DNA of 64,000 nt, from assembly GCF_905397285.1 (NCBI RefSeq), contig NZ_CAJPUX010000001.1, positions 1,798,001 through 1,862,000 on the forward strand. Reading direction: 5' to 3'. This stretch comes from Cupriavidus plantarum. GTDB taxonomy: Bacteria; Pseudomonadota; Gammaproteobacteria; Burkholderiales; Burkholderiaceae. Shown piece after piece: positions 20,860 through 29,461 of the stretch; within the stretch, counting starts at the first letter, position 1; every line of letters starts with the position of its first letter. Under the pieces are notes generated by a model. It did not search any database and was not told where the DNA came from. It saw only the letters and a list, made by a program, of their open reading frames with translations. Made by a program: the position numbers and the translations under genes.

Positions 20860-21537
20860 TTATTCAGCGACGGCCAGGCTTTCCACGCGATAGGCGTGGC
20901 GGAGCGTGCGGTTGCGCACGGGGTCGTGCAGCTCGACCTCGAACGCTTCGCCATGCCCCAGTTCGCCGATGACCGCCTGCGTGCCGCAAAACATCGCCGT
21001 GCCCGGCGGCAGCGCGTCCTCGCCGGTCAGCCGGCGCACGAGGTCGCGCGGGTCCAGCAGGCGCGTGACCTTGCCCTCCTGATACAGCGCGCGCTTGCCG
21101 TCGCGCACACGCCAGCAGCGCATCTCGAGGCTGTCCCAGTGATCGGCCACCTCGTCGAAGCGCCACACCTCGCGGCCGACGGGCTTGCCGCACATCTGCT
21201 TGGACACCGTGACGTCATACGCCTCGACCTTGCGGTCCGTATGGTCGGAGCCGATGCCGATGTACAACTCGCCCTGCCCCTGCAGCAGCACGAACTCCGT
21301 CTCGCCCGACGAATCGTCGCGCGGGACTTCCAGCACGTCGCTCGTCGTCAGCAGCGACGCGGCCAGCGGATAGAAGCACGGCACCGTGGAGGGCGGCTTC
21401 ACGCCGATGTCCTGGAGTTCCTTGATGTGGTGTTGCACCGCGTCCGCGTCGCGGCCGGTCCAGCCGGCGATGATCAGTCGTTCGATGTCGAGGGCGAGTG
21501 CGCCCCCGCCGGCTACCTGGAATTGCAGTGTCGGCAT
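20860..21537 (-). CDS. DUF2848 family protein
   Basis: A 225-residue protein that I recognise as DUF2848, a family without an established reaction and thought to resemble fumarylacetoacetate hydrolases in fold. It has no signal peptide or transmembrane segment. Notable conserved-looking segments are PSTVPCFYPLAASLLTT, YIGIGSDHTDR and MFCGTQAVIGELG. It sits between a GntR regulator and an amidase in the same direction, suggesting a step in the same catabolic route. The start at 21537 has AGGA upstream at a slightly long distance. Confidence 0.75.
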   Translation of the reverse strand: MPTLQFQVAGGGALALDIERLIIAGWTGRDADAVQHHIKELQDIGVKPPSTVPCFYPLAASLLTTSDVLEVPRDDSSGETEFVLLQGQGELYIGIGSDHTDRKVEAYDVTVSKQMCGKPVGREVWRFDEVADHWDSLEMRCWRVRDGKRALYQEGKVTRLLDPRDLVRRLTGEDALPPGTAMFCGTQAVIGELGHGEAFEVELHDPVRNRTLRHAYRVESLAVAE

Positions 21538-21570
21538 TGCGTGAATCCTGTTGCGAGAAGAGTGGGTCGT

Positions 21571-22281
21571 TCAGAGTGTCCGGATGATGTTCTTCCGGAA
21601 TTCGTCGATATGTTCGCGAATCGACTCGCGCACCGCCGGAATGTCACGGCGTTCGAGCGCGTCCACGATCTCCAGATGTTCCTGGTAGACGTTCTCGAGG
21701 TGCTGCGGGTCGGACAGCGAGAGGAACCAGAAGCGCGCCTGCTTCTCGTGCAGGCTGCGCAGCAGGTCGGCCAGCACGCGATTGCGCGAGGCGGCCGACA
21801 TGGCGGTATGGAACTTGAGGTCCAGCGAGGCCAGCGCGGGGATATCCCGGCGCGCGATCAGGTCCGGCGAGCGGTCCACGATGTCGCGCATCGCCTTGAA
21901 GTCGCTGTCGTGGCCGCGTTCGCAGGCCAGCGTGGCGCACAGCACCTCGTTGGTCGCGCGCACTTCGATCATGTCGAGTACGTCGTTCAGCGACAGCGGC
22001 GTGACCAGGATGCCCTTGCGCGGGAGGATCTGGACGAGCCCTTCCACCTCCAGCCGATGCAGCGCCTGATGGACCGGCGTGCGGCCGAGGCCGAGCAGCG
22101 CGGCGACCTGCGCCTCGTTGAGCGGTTCGCCGGGGCGGAACTCGCACGCGATGATCCGGCGCTTGATCTCGATATAGGCCTGCTCGCGCATGGCCGCGCC
22201 GCTTTGCGCGGGCGTGAGCGGGAGTTTGGCTTCGAGCGCGTCGGGGGCGTCGGTCGCTACCAGTCGGATAGGGCGCGTCAT
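21571..22281 (-). CDS. GntR-family transcriptional regulator, FadR/FCD subfamily
   Basis: A 236-residue regulator. The winged helix-turn-helix is at about 30-95 (FRPGEPLNEAQVAALLGLGRTPVHQALHRLEVEGLVQILPRKG), followed by an all-helical FCD ligand-binding domain ending in HLEIVDALERRDIPAVRESIREHI. Such proteins usually repress neighbouring catabolic genes and respond to an organic acid. It is the first gene of the leftward GntR-DUF2848-amidase-MFS unit, so autoregulation is likely. Candidate sites are the TGTGATA repeats at 22310-22327 and the palindrome at 22428-22446. Confidence 0.9.
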   Translation of the reverse strand: MTRPIRLVATDAPDALEAKLPLTPAQSGAAMREQAYIEIKRRIIACEFRPGEPLNEAQVAALLGLGRTPVHQALHRLEVEGLVQILPRKGILVTPLSLNDVLDMIEVRATNEVLCATLACERGHDSDFKAMRDIVDRSPDLIARRDIPALASLDLKFHTAMSAASRNRVLADLLRSLHEKQARFWFLSLSDPQHLENVYQEHLEIVDALERRDIPAVRESIREHIDEFRKNIIRTL

Positions 22282-22309
22282 GGGCGGACTGCGGTGTGTC
22301 TTAAGTTGC

Positions 22310-22327
22310 TGTGATACTAGTGTGATA
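22310..22327. promoter_or_regulatory. 11-bp-spaced TGTGATA direct repeats upstream of the GntR gene
   Basis: TGTGATA occurs at 22310-22316 and 22321-22327, one helical turn apart, about 30 bases before the GntR start. This is a candidate operator; no protein is assigned from sequence alone. Confidence 0.35.
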
Positions 22328-22427
22328 TTTCACTGGGCACAAGACGGTTTTTTATCAGGGTTTACCTGAGGTCCATGGGAGGTGGATTCCGCCGGGCATT
22401 GAAATCGCTAGGGTTACCTACCCGTTC

Positions 22428-22446
22428 CGTATCGATGATCGATACG
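22428..22446. promoter_or_regulatory. 19-bp palindrome in the GntR-IclR divergent spacer
   Basis: CGTATCGATGATCGATACG is a perfect inverted repeat with 9-base arms around a central G. It lies 80 bases before the iclR-type gene and 146 bases before the GntR gene, so it could serve either regulator. Confidence 0.6.
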
Positions 22447-22525
22447 CGCATATCTTGGTGCAATACGCGGCCATCGTGGTGCAGCGGGTCACGACGTTGG
22501 TGCTTGTTTTCTCTCTGTCTTCTTC

Positions 22526-23299
22526 ATGTCCGAACGGCCCGATCCGCTTTTCAACCAGTCCCTCGAGAAAGGCCTCGAGGCCTTGCGCGCGTTCACCGCC
22601 GTGCATCGCACCCTCACCCTCGTCGAGCTCGCCGCCATCACCGGCATGACCAAGAGTTCGGCGCAACGCACGGTCCATACGCTCGAGCAGCTCGGCTACG
22701 TCGACAAGCACCCGCAGACGCGGCGCTTCCGCTTGACGCCCAAGGTAATGGAGATCGGCTACAACTACCTCGCCGCGGATGCGCTGATTCCGATCGCCAG
22801 CCCGTATCTGTCGCAGCTGGCCAATACCAGTGGCGAGACCGCGAACCTGACGGAGCCTGTCGGGCTCGACATGGTCTACGTCGCGCAGCTCATGACCGCC
22901 AAGCACATGCCCGTGCTGACGCCGGTGGGCATGCGCATTCCGATGTACTGCACGAGCTCCGGGCGCGCTTACCTCAGCACGCTGCCCGATGCGCAGGTAC
23001 GGTCGATGCTCGAGACTTCCGCCCGCGCGCCGCGCACGCCCGCGACGCTGACGGATGTGGAGACGATCTTTTCCCGCGTGGTGGCGTGCCGGTCGGTGGG
23101 GTATGCGTGCAACGAGGAGGAGCTGTTTCTCGGGGATATGGGCGTGGGCGCGCCGATCGTGAACAGCCAGGGGATCGCGGTGGGGGCGGTGCATGTGTCG
23201 CCGCCGGTGAGCCGGTGGACGATGGAGGAGGCGCAGCGGAAACTGGGTCCGCTGGTGGTGGAGTGTGCGTGGGCGATTTCACGTTCCATCGGCCATTGA
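22526..23299 (+). CDS. IclR-family transcriptional regulator
   Basis: A 257-residue regulator. The N-terminal winged helix (about 10-75) includes SLEKGLEALRAFTAVHRTLTLVELAAITGMTKSSAQRTVHTLEQLGYV. A GAF-like effector domain follows, with PVGMRIPMYCTSSGRAYLSTLP and GYACNEEELFLGDMGVGAPIVN. Family members control catabolism of aromatic and amide compounds. It stands alone between the leftward GntR unit and the leftward carbamoylase gene, and may control the carbamoylase and ABC importer promoters. Its TGA lies inside a 10-bp hairpin (23297-23319). Confidence 0.9.
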   Translation: MSERPDPLFNQSLEKGLEALRAFTAVHRTLTLVELAAITGMTKSSAQRTVHTLEQLGYVDKHPQTRRFRLTPKVMEIGYNYLAADALIPIASPYLSQLANTSGETANLTEPVGLDMVYVAQLMTAKHMPVLTPVGMRIPMYCTSSGRAYLSTLPDAQVRSMLETSARAPRTPATLTDVETIFSRVVACRSVGYACNEEELFLGDMGVGAPIVNSQGIAVGAVHVSPPVSRWTMEEAQRKLGPLVVECAWAISRSIGH

Positions 23300-23319
23300 A
23301 GGGGCGTTGCGCCCCTTCA
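23297..23319. terminator. possible hairpin terminator between IclR gene and carbamoylase gene
   Basis: TGAAGGGGCG (23297-23306) and CGCCCCTTCA (23310-23319) form a 10-bp stem with a TTG loop between two convergent genes. There is no T-run, so intrinsic termination is uncertain. Confidence 0.45.
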
Positions 23320-23329
23320 TGGCAATCCG

Positions 23330-24577
23330 TCAACCGGCCACGCTCAACATCGCCTGCAACAACACATTCGCCCCCGCCTCGATATGCTCGGGCAGCGCAT
23401 CCTCCAGCTCGTTATGGCTGATGCCGTCCTTGCACGGCACGAAGATCATCCCCGTTGGCGCGCGCTGGGCGACGTACACCGCGTCGTGCCCCGCGCCGCT
23501 GACCACCTCCATGCTCGGCAGACCGAGCAGCTCGGAAGCCTTGCGCACGGCCTCCACGCATGACGGCGCGAACACGCAGGGCTCGAACTTCACCACCTGC
23601 CTGATCTCCACCTGCACGGCCGCCGCATCGGCGATCCCGGCAAACGCCGCGCGCATCGCGGCGTCCATGCGGTCGAGCCCGTCCTGCGACAGGTTGCGGA
23701 AGTCCACCGCGAAATCCACGCGCCCGGGAATCACGTTGCGCGAGTTGGGCTTGACCTCCAGATACCCCACCGTGCCCCGCCCATGCGGCGCCTCGTCGCG
23801 CGCGATGCGGTTGACGGCTTCCACCATGCGCGCGGCGGCCAGCATGGCGTCGTGGCGCAGCGCCAGCGGCGTGGGGCCCGCATGCGCGTCCTGCCCCGTC
23901 ACGACCACGTCGTACCACTGCTGCCCCAGCGCGCCAGACACCACGCCGATCGGCAGCCCGGCGGCTTCGAGCACGGGACCCTGCTCGATATGGGCCTCGA
24001 AATACGCGGCATACATGCCGCCCGGAACCTCGCCCGCCTTCTGCGCCCCACGATAGCCGATGGCGTCGAGGGCGTCGCCCACCGTAATGCCGGCGCGGTC
24101 CGCCTGTTCGCGGGCGAAGTCCGCGTCGAACACGCCCGCAAACACGCCGGAGCCCATCATCACGGGCGTGAAGCGCGTGCCCTCCTCGTTGGTCCAGATC
24201 GCGACCTCCACCGGCGCGCGCGTGACCACGCCGAGGTCATTGAGGGTCCGCATGACTTCGAGCCCGGCCAGCACGCCGAAGTTGCCGTCGAACTTGCCGC
24301 CCGAGGGCTGGGTGTCGATGTGGCTGCCGGTGGCCACCGCGGGCGCGGCCGGATCGCTGCCCGCGCGGCGCGCGAACACATTGCCGATCTCGTCCACGCG
24401 AATCTCCAGCCCCGCCTCGCGGCACCACCGCACCACGAGATCGCGGCCCTGCTTGTCCTCTTCGGTCAACGCGATACGACAAACGCCGCCCTTGGGCGTG
24501 GCGCCCAACGCGCCGAGATCCATGAGCGATTGCCATAGGCGCGGGCCGTTGATGCGGGGAGTGTGCAGGGTGTCCAT
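23330..24577 (-). CDS. M20-family N-carbamoyl amino acid hydrolase / ureidopropionase-like amidohydrolase
   Basis: A 415-residue zinc-dependent hydrolase of the hydantoinase/carbamoylase type, which cleaves N-carbamoyl compounds to amine, CO2 and ammonia. Metal-binding and catalytic motifs are TGSHIDTQPSGGKFDGNFGVLAGLE, WTNEEGTRF, EAHIEQGP, the dimerisation-site GQDAHAGPTP and the C-terminal SGAGHDAVYVA with DGISHNELE. The ATG at 24577 matches the family start. It is divergent from the ABC importer, with 156 bases between them, suggesting uptake and hydrolysis of a ureide. The exact substrate (N-carbamoyl amino acid, beta-ureidopropionate or allantoate) cannot be told. Confidence 0.88.
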   Translation of the reverse strand: MDTLHTPRINGPRLWQSLMDLGALGATPKGGVCRIALTEEDKQGRDLVVRWCREAGLEIRVDEIGNVFARRAGSDPAAPAVATGSHIDTQPSGGKFDGNFGVLAGLEVMRTLNDLGVVTRAPVEVAIWTNEEGTRFTPVMMGSGVFAGVFDADFAREQADRAGITVGDALDAIGYRGAQKAGEVPGGMYAAYFEAHIEQGPVLEAAGLPIGVVSGALGQQWYDVVVTGQDAHAGPTPLALRHDAMLAAARMVEAVNRIARDEAPHGRGTVGYLEVKPNSRNVIPGRVDFAVDFRNLSQDGLDRMDAAMRAAFAGIADAAAVQVEIRQVVKFEPCVFAPSCVEAVRKASELLGLPSMEVVSGAGHDAVYVAQRAPTGMIFVPCKDGISHNELEDALPEHIEAGANVLLQAMLSVAG

Positions 24578-24733
24578 GTGAGTTCTCTGTTGTCGATGAG
24601 TGCGAGTTGCGGCAGAGGATTCAGCAAGAAGCAGACCATCGTTCAGGGAATGCCCGTCAACCGTTGCCCCCACGGTGGCACATGACTTGCTAGCTCCCAA
24701 GCACTCCCTTCCCCACCCTCAGGAGCTCTGCCT

Positions 24734-26428
24734 GTGAACCACCATCCGTCCTCCCACGCGAAAGGTTTTCCCTCCGGTTTCCGTACGGTGCTCGCCGCGA
24801 CCGCTGCTGCTCTCGCCTTCTCCGCGCTCGCGTTGCCCGGTGTGGCCAACGCCGCGGACAAGACGTTGCGGATCGGCATGACCGCCGCCGATATCCCCCG
24901 CACGCTCGGCCAGCCCGATCAGGGCTTCGAGGGTAACCGGTTCACCGGCATCCCGATGTACGACGCGCTGACCGCATGGGACCTGTCGAAGAGCAACGGT
25001 CCGAGCCTGCTGATCCCGGGCCTGGCCACCGAGTGGAAGGTCGACGACAAGGACAAGACAAAGTGGACGTTCAAGCTGCGTCCCAACGTGAAGTTCCACG
25101 ACGGCTCCGCATTCAATGCCGACGCGGTGGTGTGGAACGTCAACAAGGTCCTCGACAAGACCGCGAAACAGTTCGACCCCAGCCAGGTCGGCGTGACCGC
25201 CTCGCGCATGCCCACGCTCCGCAGCGCGAAGAAGATCGACGACCTGACCGTCGAGCTCGTGACGTCCGAGCCCGACTCGTTCCTGCCGTACAACCTGTCG
25301 AACCTGTTCATGGCCTCCCCCGCGCAGTGGGAGAAGAAGCTGGCCGCCGTCCCGGCATCCGTGACCGACGCCGCCGAACGCAGCAAGCAGGCGTGGGTCG
25401 CGTTCGCGGCGGACGCCTCTGGCACGGGGCCGTTCAAGATGACGCGCTTCGTCCCGCGTGAACGCCTTGAGCTCGCGAAGAACGCCACCTATTGGGACCC
25501 GAAGCGCGTGCCCAAGATCGACAAGGTCGTGATGGTCCCGATGCCGGAAGCCAACGCCCGCACGGCAGCGCTGCTATCCGGCCAGGTGGACTGGATCGAA
25601 GCCCCCGCCCCCGACGCGATCGCCCAGATCAAGAGCCGCGGCTTCGAGGTGTACGCCAACGCGCAGCCGCACATGTGGCCGTGGCAGCTGTCGTTCGCCC
25701 CGAACTCGCCGTGGCTCGACAAGCGCGTGCGTGAAGCCGCGAACCTGTGCGTGAACCGCGCCGGCCTCAAGACGCTGCTGGGCGGCTACATGGCCGAGGC
25801 CAAGGGCATCGTCGAGGCGGGCAGCCCGTGGTGGGGCAACCCGAAGTTCGACATCAAGTACGACCCGAACGCCGCGCGCAAGCTCATGACGGAAGCGGGC
25901 TACTCGGCCGCCAAGCCGGTGAAGGTCAAGGTGCAGGTGTCCGCATCGGGCTCGGGCCAGATGCAGCCGCTGCCGATGAACGAGTACGTGCAGCAGAACC
26001 TCAAGGAGTGCTTCTTCGACGTGGACTTCGACGTCGTGGAGTGGAACACGCTGTTCACGAACTGGCGGATTGGCGCGAAGGATCCGAGCGCGCACGGCGC
26101 CAACGCGATCAACGTGAGCTTCGCGGCGATGGATCCGTTCTTCGCGATGGTCCGCTTCGTGAGCACCAAGACGCAACCGCCGGTCTCGAACAACTGGGGC
26201 TACTTCGGTAACGCCGAGTTCGACAAGCTGATCGAGAACGCCCGTACGTCGTTCGACGAGAAGGGCCGCGACGCCGCGCTGGCCAAGCTGCATGCCCGCA
26301 TCGTCGAGGAATCGCCGTTCGTGCTGATCGCGCACGACGTCGGCCCGCGCGCGATCTCGAAGAAGGTCAAGGGCGTGGTGCAGCCGCAGAGCTGGTTCAT
26401 CGATATCGCCACGATGTCGATGGATTAA
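24734..26428 (+). CDS. ABC transporter substrate-binding protein, SBP_bac_5 (peptide/opine/nickel) family
   Basis: A 564-residue periplasmic binding protein. The Sec signal peptide spans residues 1-40 with cleavage after GVANA-A. The mature protein begins KTLRIGMTAADIPRT and has the family features GLATEWKVDDKDKTKWTFKLRPNVKFHDGS and FNADAVVWNVN. The start is GTG at 24734, set by AGGAG at 24721-24725. It is the first gene of SBP, permease, permease, ATPase, ATPase, amidase and DUF3830 in one direction. Ligand unknown; linkage to amidases favours an amide, ureide or modified amino acid over plain peptides. Confidence 0.93.
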   Translation: MNHHPSSHAKGFPSGFRTVLAATAAALAFSALALPGVANAADKTLRIGMTAADIPRTLGQPDQGFEGNRFTGIPMYDALTAWDLSKSNGPSLLIPGLATEWKVDDKDKTKWTFKLRPNVKFHDGSAFNADAVVWNVNKVLDKTAKQFDPSQVGVTASRMPTLRSAKKIDDLTVELVTSEPDSFLPYNLSNLFMASPAQWEKKLAAVPASVTDAAERSKQAWVAFAADASGTGPFKMTRFVPRERLELAKNATYWDPKRVPKIDKVVMVPMPEANARTAALLSGQVDWIEAPAPDAIAQIKSRGFEVYANAQPHMWPWQLSFAPNSPWLDKRVREAANLCVNRAGLKTLLGGYMAEAKGIVEAGSPWWGNPKFDIKYDPNAARKLMTEAGYSAAKPVKVKVQVSASGSGQMQPLPMNEYVQQNLKECFFDVDFDVVEWNTLFTNWRIGAKDPSAHGANAINVSFAAMDPFFAMVRFVSTKTQPPVSNNWGYFGNAEFDKLIENARTSFDEKGRDAALAKLHARIVEESPFVLIAHDVGPRAISKKVKGVVQPQSWFIDIATMSMD

Positions 26429-26438
26429 GCTCGTTTCA

Positions 26439-26460
26439 CCCCCTCCCCACCGGGGGGGGG
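26439..26460 (+). other. C-rich/G9 hairpin between binding protein and permease genes
   Basis: A cytosine-rich stretch (26439-26448) is followed by a run of nine G (26452-26460) able to form a GC stem. Such intercistronic hairpins commonly keep the binding-protein message more abundant than that of the permeases. The G9 run is also prone to length change, but it is outside coding sequence. Confidence 0.4.
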
Positions 26461-26496
26461 ACGCCTTTCCCCACAAACCAACAAGCCACCGCTGCG

Positions 26497-27447
26497 ATGA
26501 TCTATCTGCTCCGCCGCCTCCTCTACGCGCTGCCGATCCTGCTCGGCGTGGCACTGCTGTGCTTCTCGCTGGTCCATATCGCGCCCGGCGACCCGCTCGT
26601 ATCGGTGCTGCCGCCCGATGCGTCGGAAGAACTGCGCCGCCAGCTAACCGCGCTCTACGGCTTCGATAAACCGTTCCTCGAACAATTCCTCCACTGGCTG
26701 CTGCGCGCGCTGCACGGCGACCTCGGCACGTCGATCGCGACGAACCGGCCCGTGATGAGCGAAGTGTCGACCGCGGTGATCAATTCGATTCGCCTGGCCT
26801 CGGTGGCCACGCTCATCGGGTTCACGTTCGGATGCCTGTTCGGCTTCGTGGCCGGCTATCTGCGCGACTCCGTCTCGGACCGCGTCGCCTCGTTCCTGTC
26901 GGTGCTCGGCGTGAGCATCCCGCACTACTGGCTCGGCATGGTGCTCGTCATCGCGTTTTCCGTGCTGCTCGGCTGGCTGCCCGCGACGGGCGCCGGTCCC
27001 GGCGGCTCCGGCGACTGGGCGTGGGACTGGGAACACTTCCAGTACATGCTGCTGCCCGCCATCACGATGTCCGTGATCCCGATGGGCATCGTGGCCCGCA
27101 CGATCCGCGCGCTCGTGGCGGAGATTCTCTCGAACGAATTCATCGTCGGCCTGCGCGCGCGGGGTCTCTCCGATGTCGCGGTGTTCCGGCACGTGGTCAA
27201 GAATGTCGCGCCCACGGCGCTGTCCGTGATGGGCCTGCAGCTCGGCTATCTGCTTGGCGGCTCGATCCTCATCGAGACCGTGTTCTCGTGGCCGGGCACG
27301 GGCTTCCTGCTGAACTCGGCGATCTTCCAACGCGATTTTCCGCTGCTGCAAGGGACGATCCTCGTGCTGGCCGTGTTCTTCGTGCTGCTGAACCTGCTCG
27401 TGGACGCCCTGCAGACGCTGTTCGATCCGCGCATCGAACGTAACTGA
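26497..27447 (+). CDS. ABC transporter permease, DppB type
   Basis: A 316-residue inner-membrane subunit with about six transmembrane segments. It has the typical N-terminus MIYLLRRLLYALPILLGV, the LVHIAPGDPL motif, and the EAA-like loop contacting the ATPases (EILSNEFIVGLRARGLSDVAVFRHVVKNVAPTAL). It lies 68 bases after the binding-protein gene and 30 bases before its partner permease. Confidence 0.95.
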   Translation: MIYLLRRLLYALPILLGVALLCFSLVHIAPGDPLVSVLPPDASEELRRQLTALYGFDKPFLEQFLHWLLRALHGDLGTSIATNRPVMSEVSTAVINSIRLASVATLIGFTFGCLFGFVAGYLRDSVSDRVASFLSVLGVSIPHYWLGMVLVIAFSVLLGWLPATGAGPGGSGDWAWDWEHFQYMLLPAITMSVIPMGIVARTIRALVAEILSNEFIVGLRARGLSDVAVFRHVVKNVAPTALSVMGLQLGYLLGGSILIETVFSWPGTGFLLNSAIFQRDFPLLQGTILVLAVFFVLLNLLVDALQTLFDPRIERN

Positions 27448-27477
27448 TTTCCCAGCCTTCGCTTCTCGGAGAGCCTC

Positions 27478-28365
27478 ATGGACCTGACCCTCGACAAACG
27501 CACGGCGCCGCTCGCCGTGCAGCGCTCCCCCGGATACTGGGCCACGGTCGGCCGCCGCCTGCTGCGCAACAAGCTCGCGATGGTGGCCGCATGCATCCTG
27601 ATCGCGCTGATCCTGATGGCGCTGTTCGCCCCGCAGTTGATGCCGAGCGACCCCTATGCGTCGTCGATCCTCAAGCGGCTCAAGCCGATCGGCACCGAGC
27701 ACTACCCGCTCGGCACCGACGAACTCGGCCGCGACATGCTCTCGCGCCTGATGCTGGGCGCGCGGCTTTCGCTGTTCATGGGCATCACGCCCGTGCTGCT
27801 CGCCTTCGTCATCGGCAGCGCGCTCGGCATCGTCGCCGGTTTCGCGGGCGGCCTGACCAACACCGTGATCATGCGGCTGACCGACATCCTGTACGCGTTT
27901 CCGTCGGTGCTGCTGGCCATCGCGCTCTCGGGCACGCTCGGCGCGGGCGTCGGCAACGCCCTGCTTTCGCTGACCATCGTCTTCGTGCCGCAGATCGTGC
28001 GCGTGGCGGAGAGCGTGACCACGCAGGTCCGCGCGCGCGAGTTCGTCGACGCCGCGCGCGCGTCGGGCGCTTCGGCGCTGACCATCGTTCGCGCGCACGT
28101 GCTCAACAACGTCCTCGGCCCGATCTTCGTCTATGCCACGAGCCTCATCTCGGTCTCGATGATCCTGGCCTCGGGTCTCTCGTTCCTCGGTCTCGGCGTC
28201 AAGCCGCCCGAGCCCGAATGGGGCCTGATGCTCAATACGCTGCGCACCGCGATCTACACCCAGCCGTGGGTGGCCGCGCTGCCCGGCGCGATGATCTTCC
28301 TCACGTCGATCTCCTTCAACCTGCTGGCCGATGGCATTCGCTCGGCCATGGAAATCAAGGACTGA
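27478..28365 (+). CDS. ABC transporter permease, DppC type
   Basis: A 295-residue second permease subunit. The N-terminal cytoplasmic stretch is followed by a first helix (LAMVAACILIALILMALFAP), then HYPLGTDELGRDMLSRLMLGARLSL, the standard OppC/DppC signature. The EAA loop is REFVDAARASGASALTIVRAHVLNNVLGP. The ATG at 27478 follows GGAGAG. Its stop is 2 bases from the next ATG, indicating translational coupling. Confidence 0.95.
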   Translation: MDLTLDKRTAPLAVQRSPGYWATVGRRLLRNKLAMVAACILIALILMALFAPQLMPSDPYASSILKRLKPIGTEHYPLGTDELGRDMLSRLMLGARLSLFMGITPVLLAFVIGSALGIVAGFAGGLTNTVIMRLTDILYAFPSVLLAIALSGTLGAGVGNALLSLTIVFVPQIVRVAESVTTQVRAREFVDAARASGASALTIVRAHVLNNVLGPIFVYATSLISVSMILASGLSFLGLGVKPPEPEWGLMLNTLRTAIYTQPWVAALPGAMIFLTSISFNLLADGIRSAMEIKD

Positions 28366-28367
28366 AC

Positions 28368-29450
28368 ATGAACGACACTCTGGAAGCGACCGCGTTGCCC
28401 GCCGCCCGCGATGTCGGCGGCCCGGCTCAGCCATTGGTCATTGCCCGCGACCTCGTCAAGCATTTCCCGCTGAAGTCCGCCATCCCCTTTCGCCGCGCCG
28501 GCGAGGTCCGCGCGGTAGACGGCGTGAGCTTCGACGTGCTCAAGGGCGAGACGCTCGGCGTGGTGGGCGAGTCCGGCTGCGGCAAGTCCACCACGGCGCG
28601 GTTGCTGATGCAGCTCACCGCGCAGGACAGTGGCGAACTGATTTTCGACGCGCAGGGCGTGGGCTCTCCGCAGTTGCCAATGAAGGCATTCCGCAGCCAG
28701 GTCCAGATGGTGTTTCAGGACAGCTACTCGTCGCTGAATCCGCGCCTGACGATCGAGGAGTCGATTGCCTTCACGCCGCGTGTGCATGGCGTGAGCGCGC
28801 GCGAGGCGACCGAGCGCGCGCGCTATCTGCTGGAACGTGTGGGACTGGCGCCGGCGCGTTTCGCCGGGAGGTATCCGCACGAACTGTCCGGCGGTCAGCG
28901 CCAGCGCGTGAACATCGCGCGCGCACTGGCGCTGCGTCCGCGGCTGGTGATTCTCGACGAGGCCGTGTCCGCGCTGGACAAGTCGGTGGAGGCGCAGGTG
29001 CTGAACCTGCTGCTCGACCTCAAGGCCGAGTTCGACCTGACGTATGTGTTCATCAGCCATGACCTCAACGTGATCCGCTATCTCTGCGACCGCGTGATGG
29101 TGATGTACCTCGGCAAGGTGGTGGAGGTAGGCGATACGGAGTCGATCTACGCGAATCCCGCACACCCCTACACGCGCGCGCTGCTGGCGTCCATGCCGTC
29201 GATGGACCCCGACCACCGCACGCTGGCCGCGCCGCTTGCCGGCGATCCGCCGAACCCGATCAACCCGCCCCCGGGATGCAGCTTCCACCCGCGCTGCGCG
29301 CGCGCCGAGCCCGTTTGCGAGCGCCGCGCGCCGGTGCTGACGGACGCGCTGGCCGGGCATCCCGTGTCGTGCCTGATGGCCATGCCCGATGGCGGGCATT
29401 CGCTGCCGTTGCGGCGGATGACGCCGGGCCTGCACGCGGCGACGCCCTGA
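28368..29450 (+). CDS. ABC transporter ATP-binding protein, OppF/DppF type
   Basis: A 360-residue ATPase. It has Walker A GESGCGKST, Q-loop FQDSYSSLNPRLT, signature LSGGQRQRVNIARAL, Walker B LVILDEAVSALD and H-loop SHD. The C-terminal oligopeptide-type extension NPPPGCSFHPRCARAEPVCE carries cysteines usual in this subclass. The ATG at 28368 is fixed by the 2-base gap after the permease. In most relatives the D-type ATPase gene precedes the F-type; here the order is reversed. Confidence 0.95.
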   Translation: MNDTLEATALPAARDVGGPAQPLVIARDLVKHFPLKSAIPFRRAGEVRAVDGVSFDVLKGETLGVVGESGCGKSTTARLLMQLTAQDSGELIFDAQGVGSPQLPMKAFRSQVQMVFQDSYSSLNPRLTIEESIAFTPRVHGVSAREATERARYLLERVGLAPARFAGRYPHELSGGQRQRVNIARALALRPRLVILDEAVSALDKSVEAQVLNLLLDLKAEFDLTYVFISHDLNVIRYLCDRVMVMYLGKVVEVGDTESIYANPAHPYTRALLASMPSMDPDHRTLAAPLAGDPPNPINPPPGCSFHPRCARAEPVCERRAPVLTDALAGHPVSCLMAMPDGGHSLPLRRMTPGLHAATP

Positions 29451-29461
29451 GGAGGACTACG

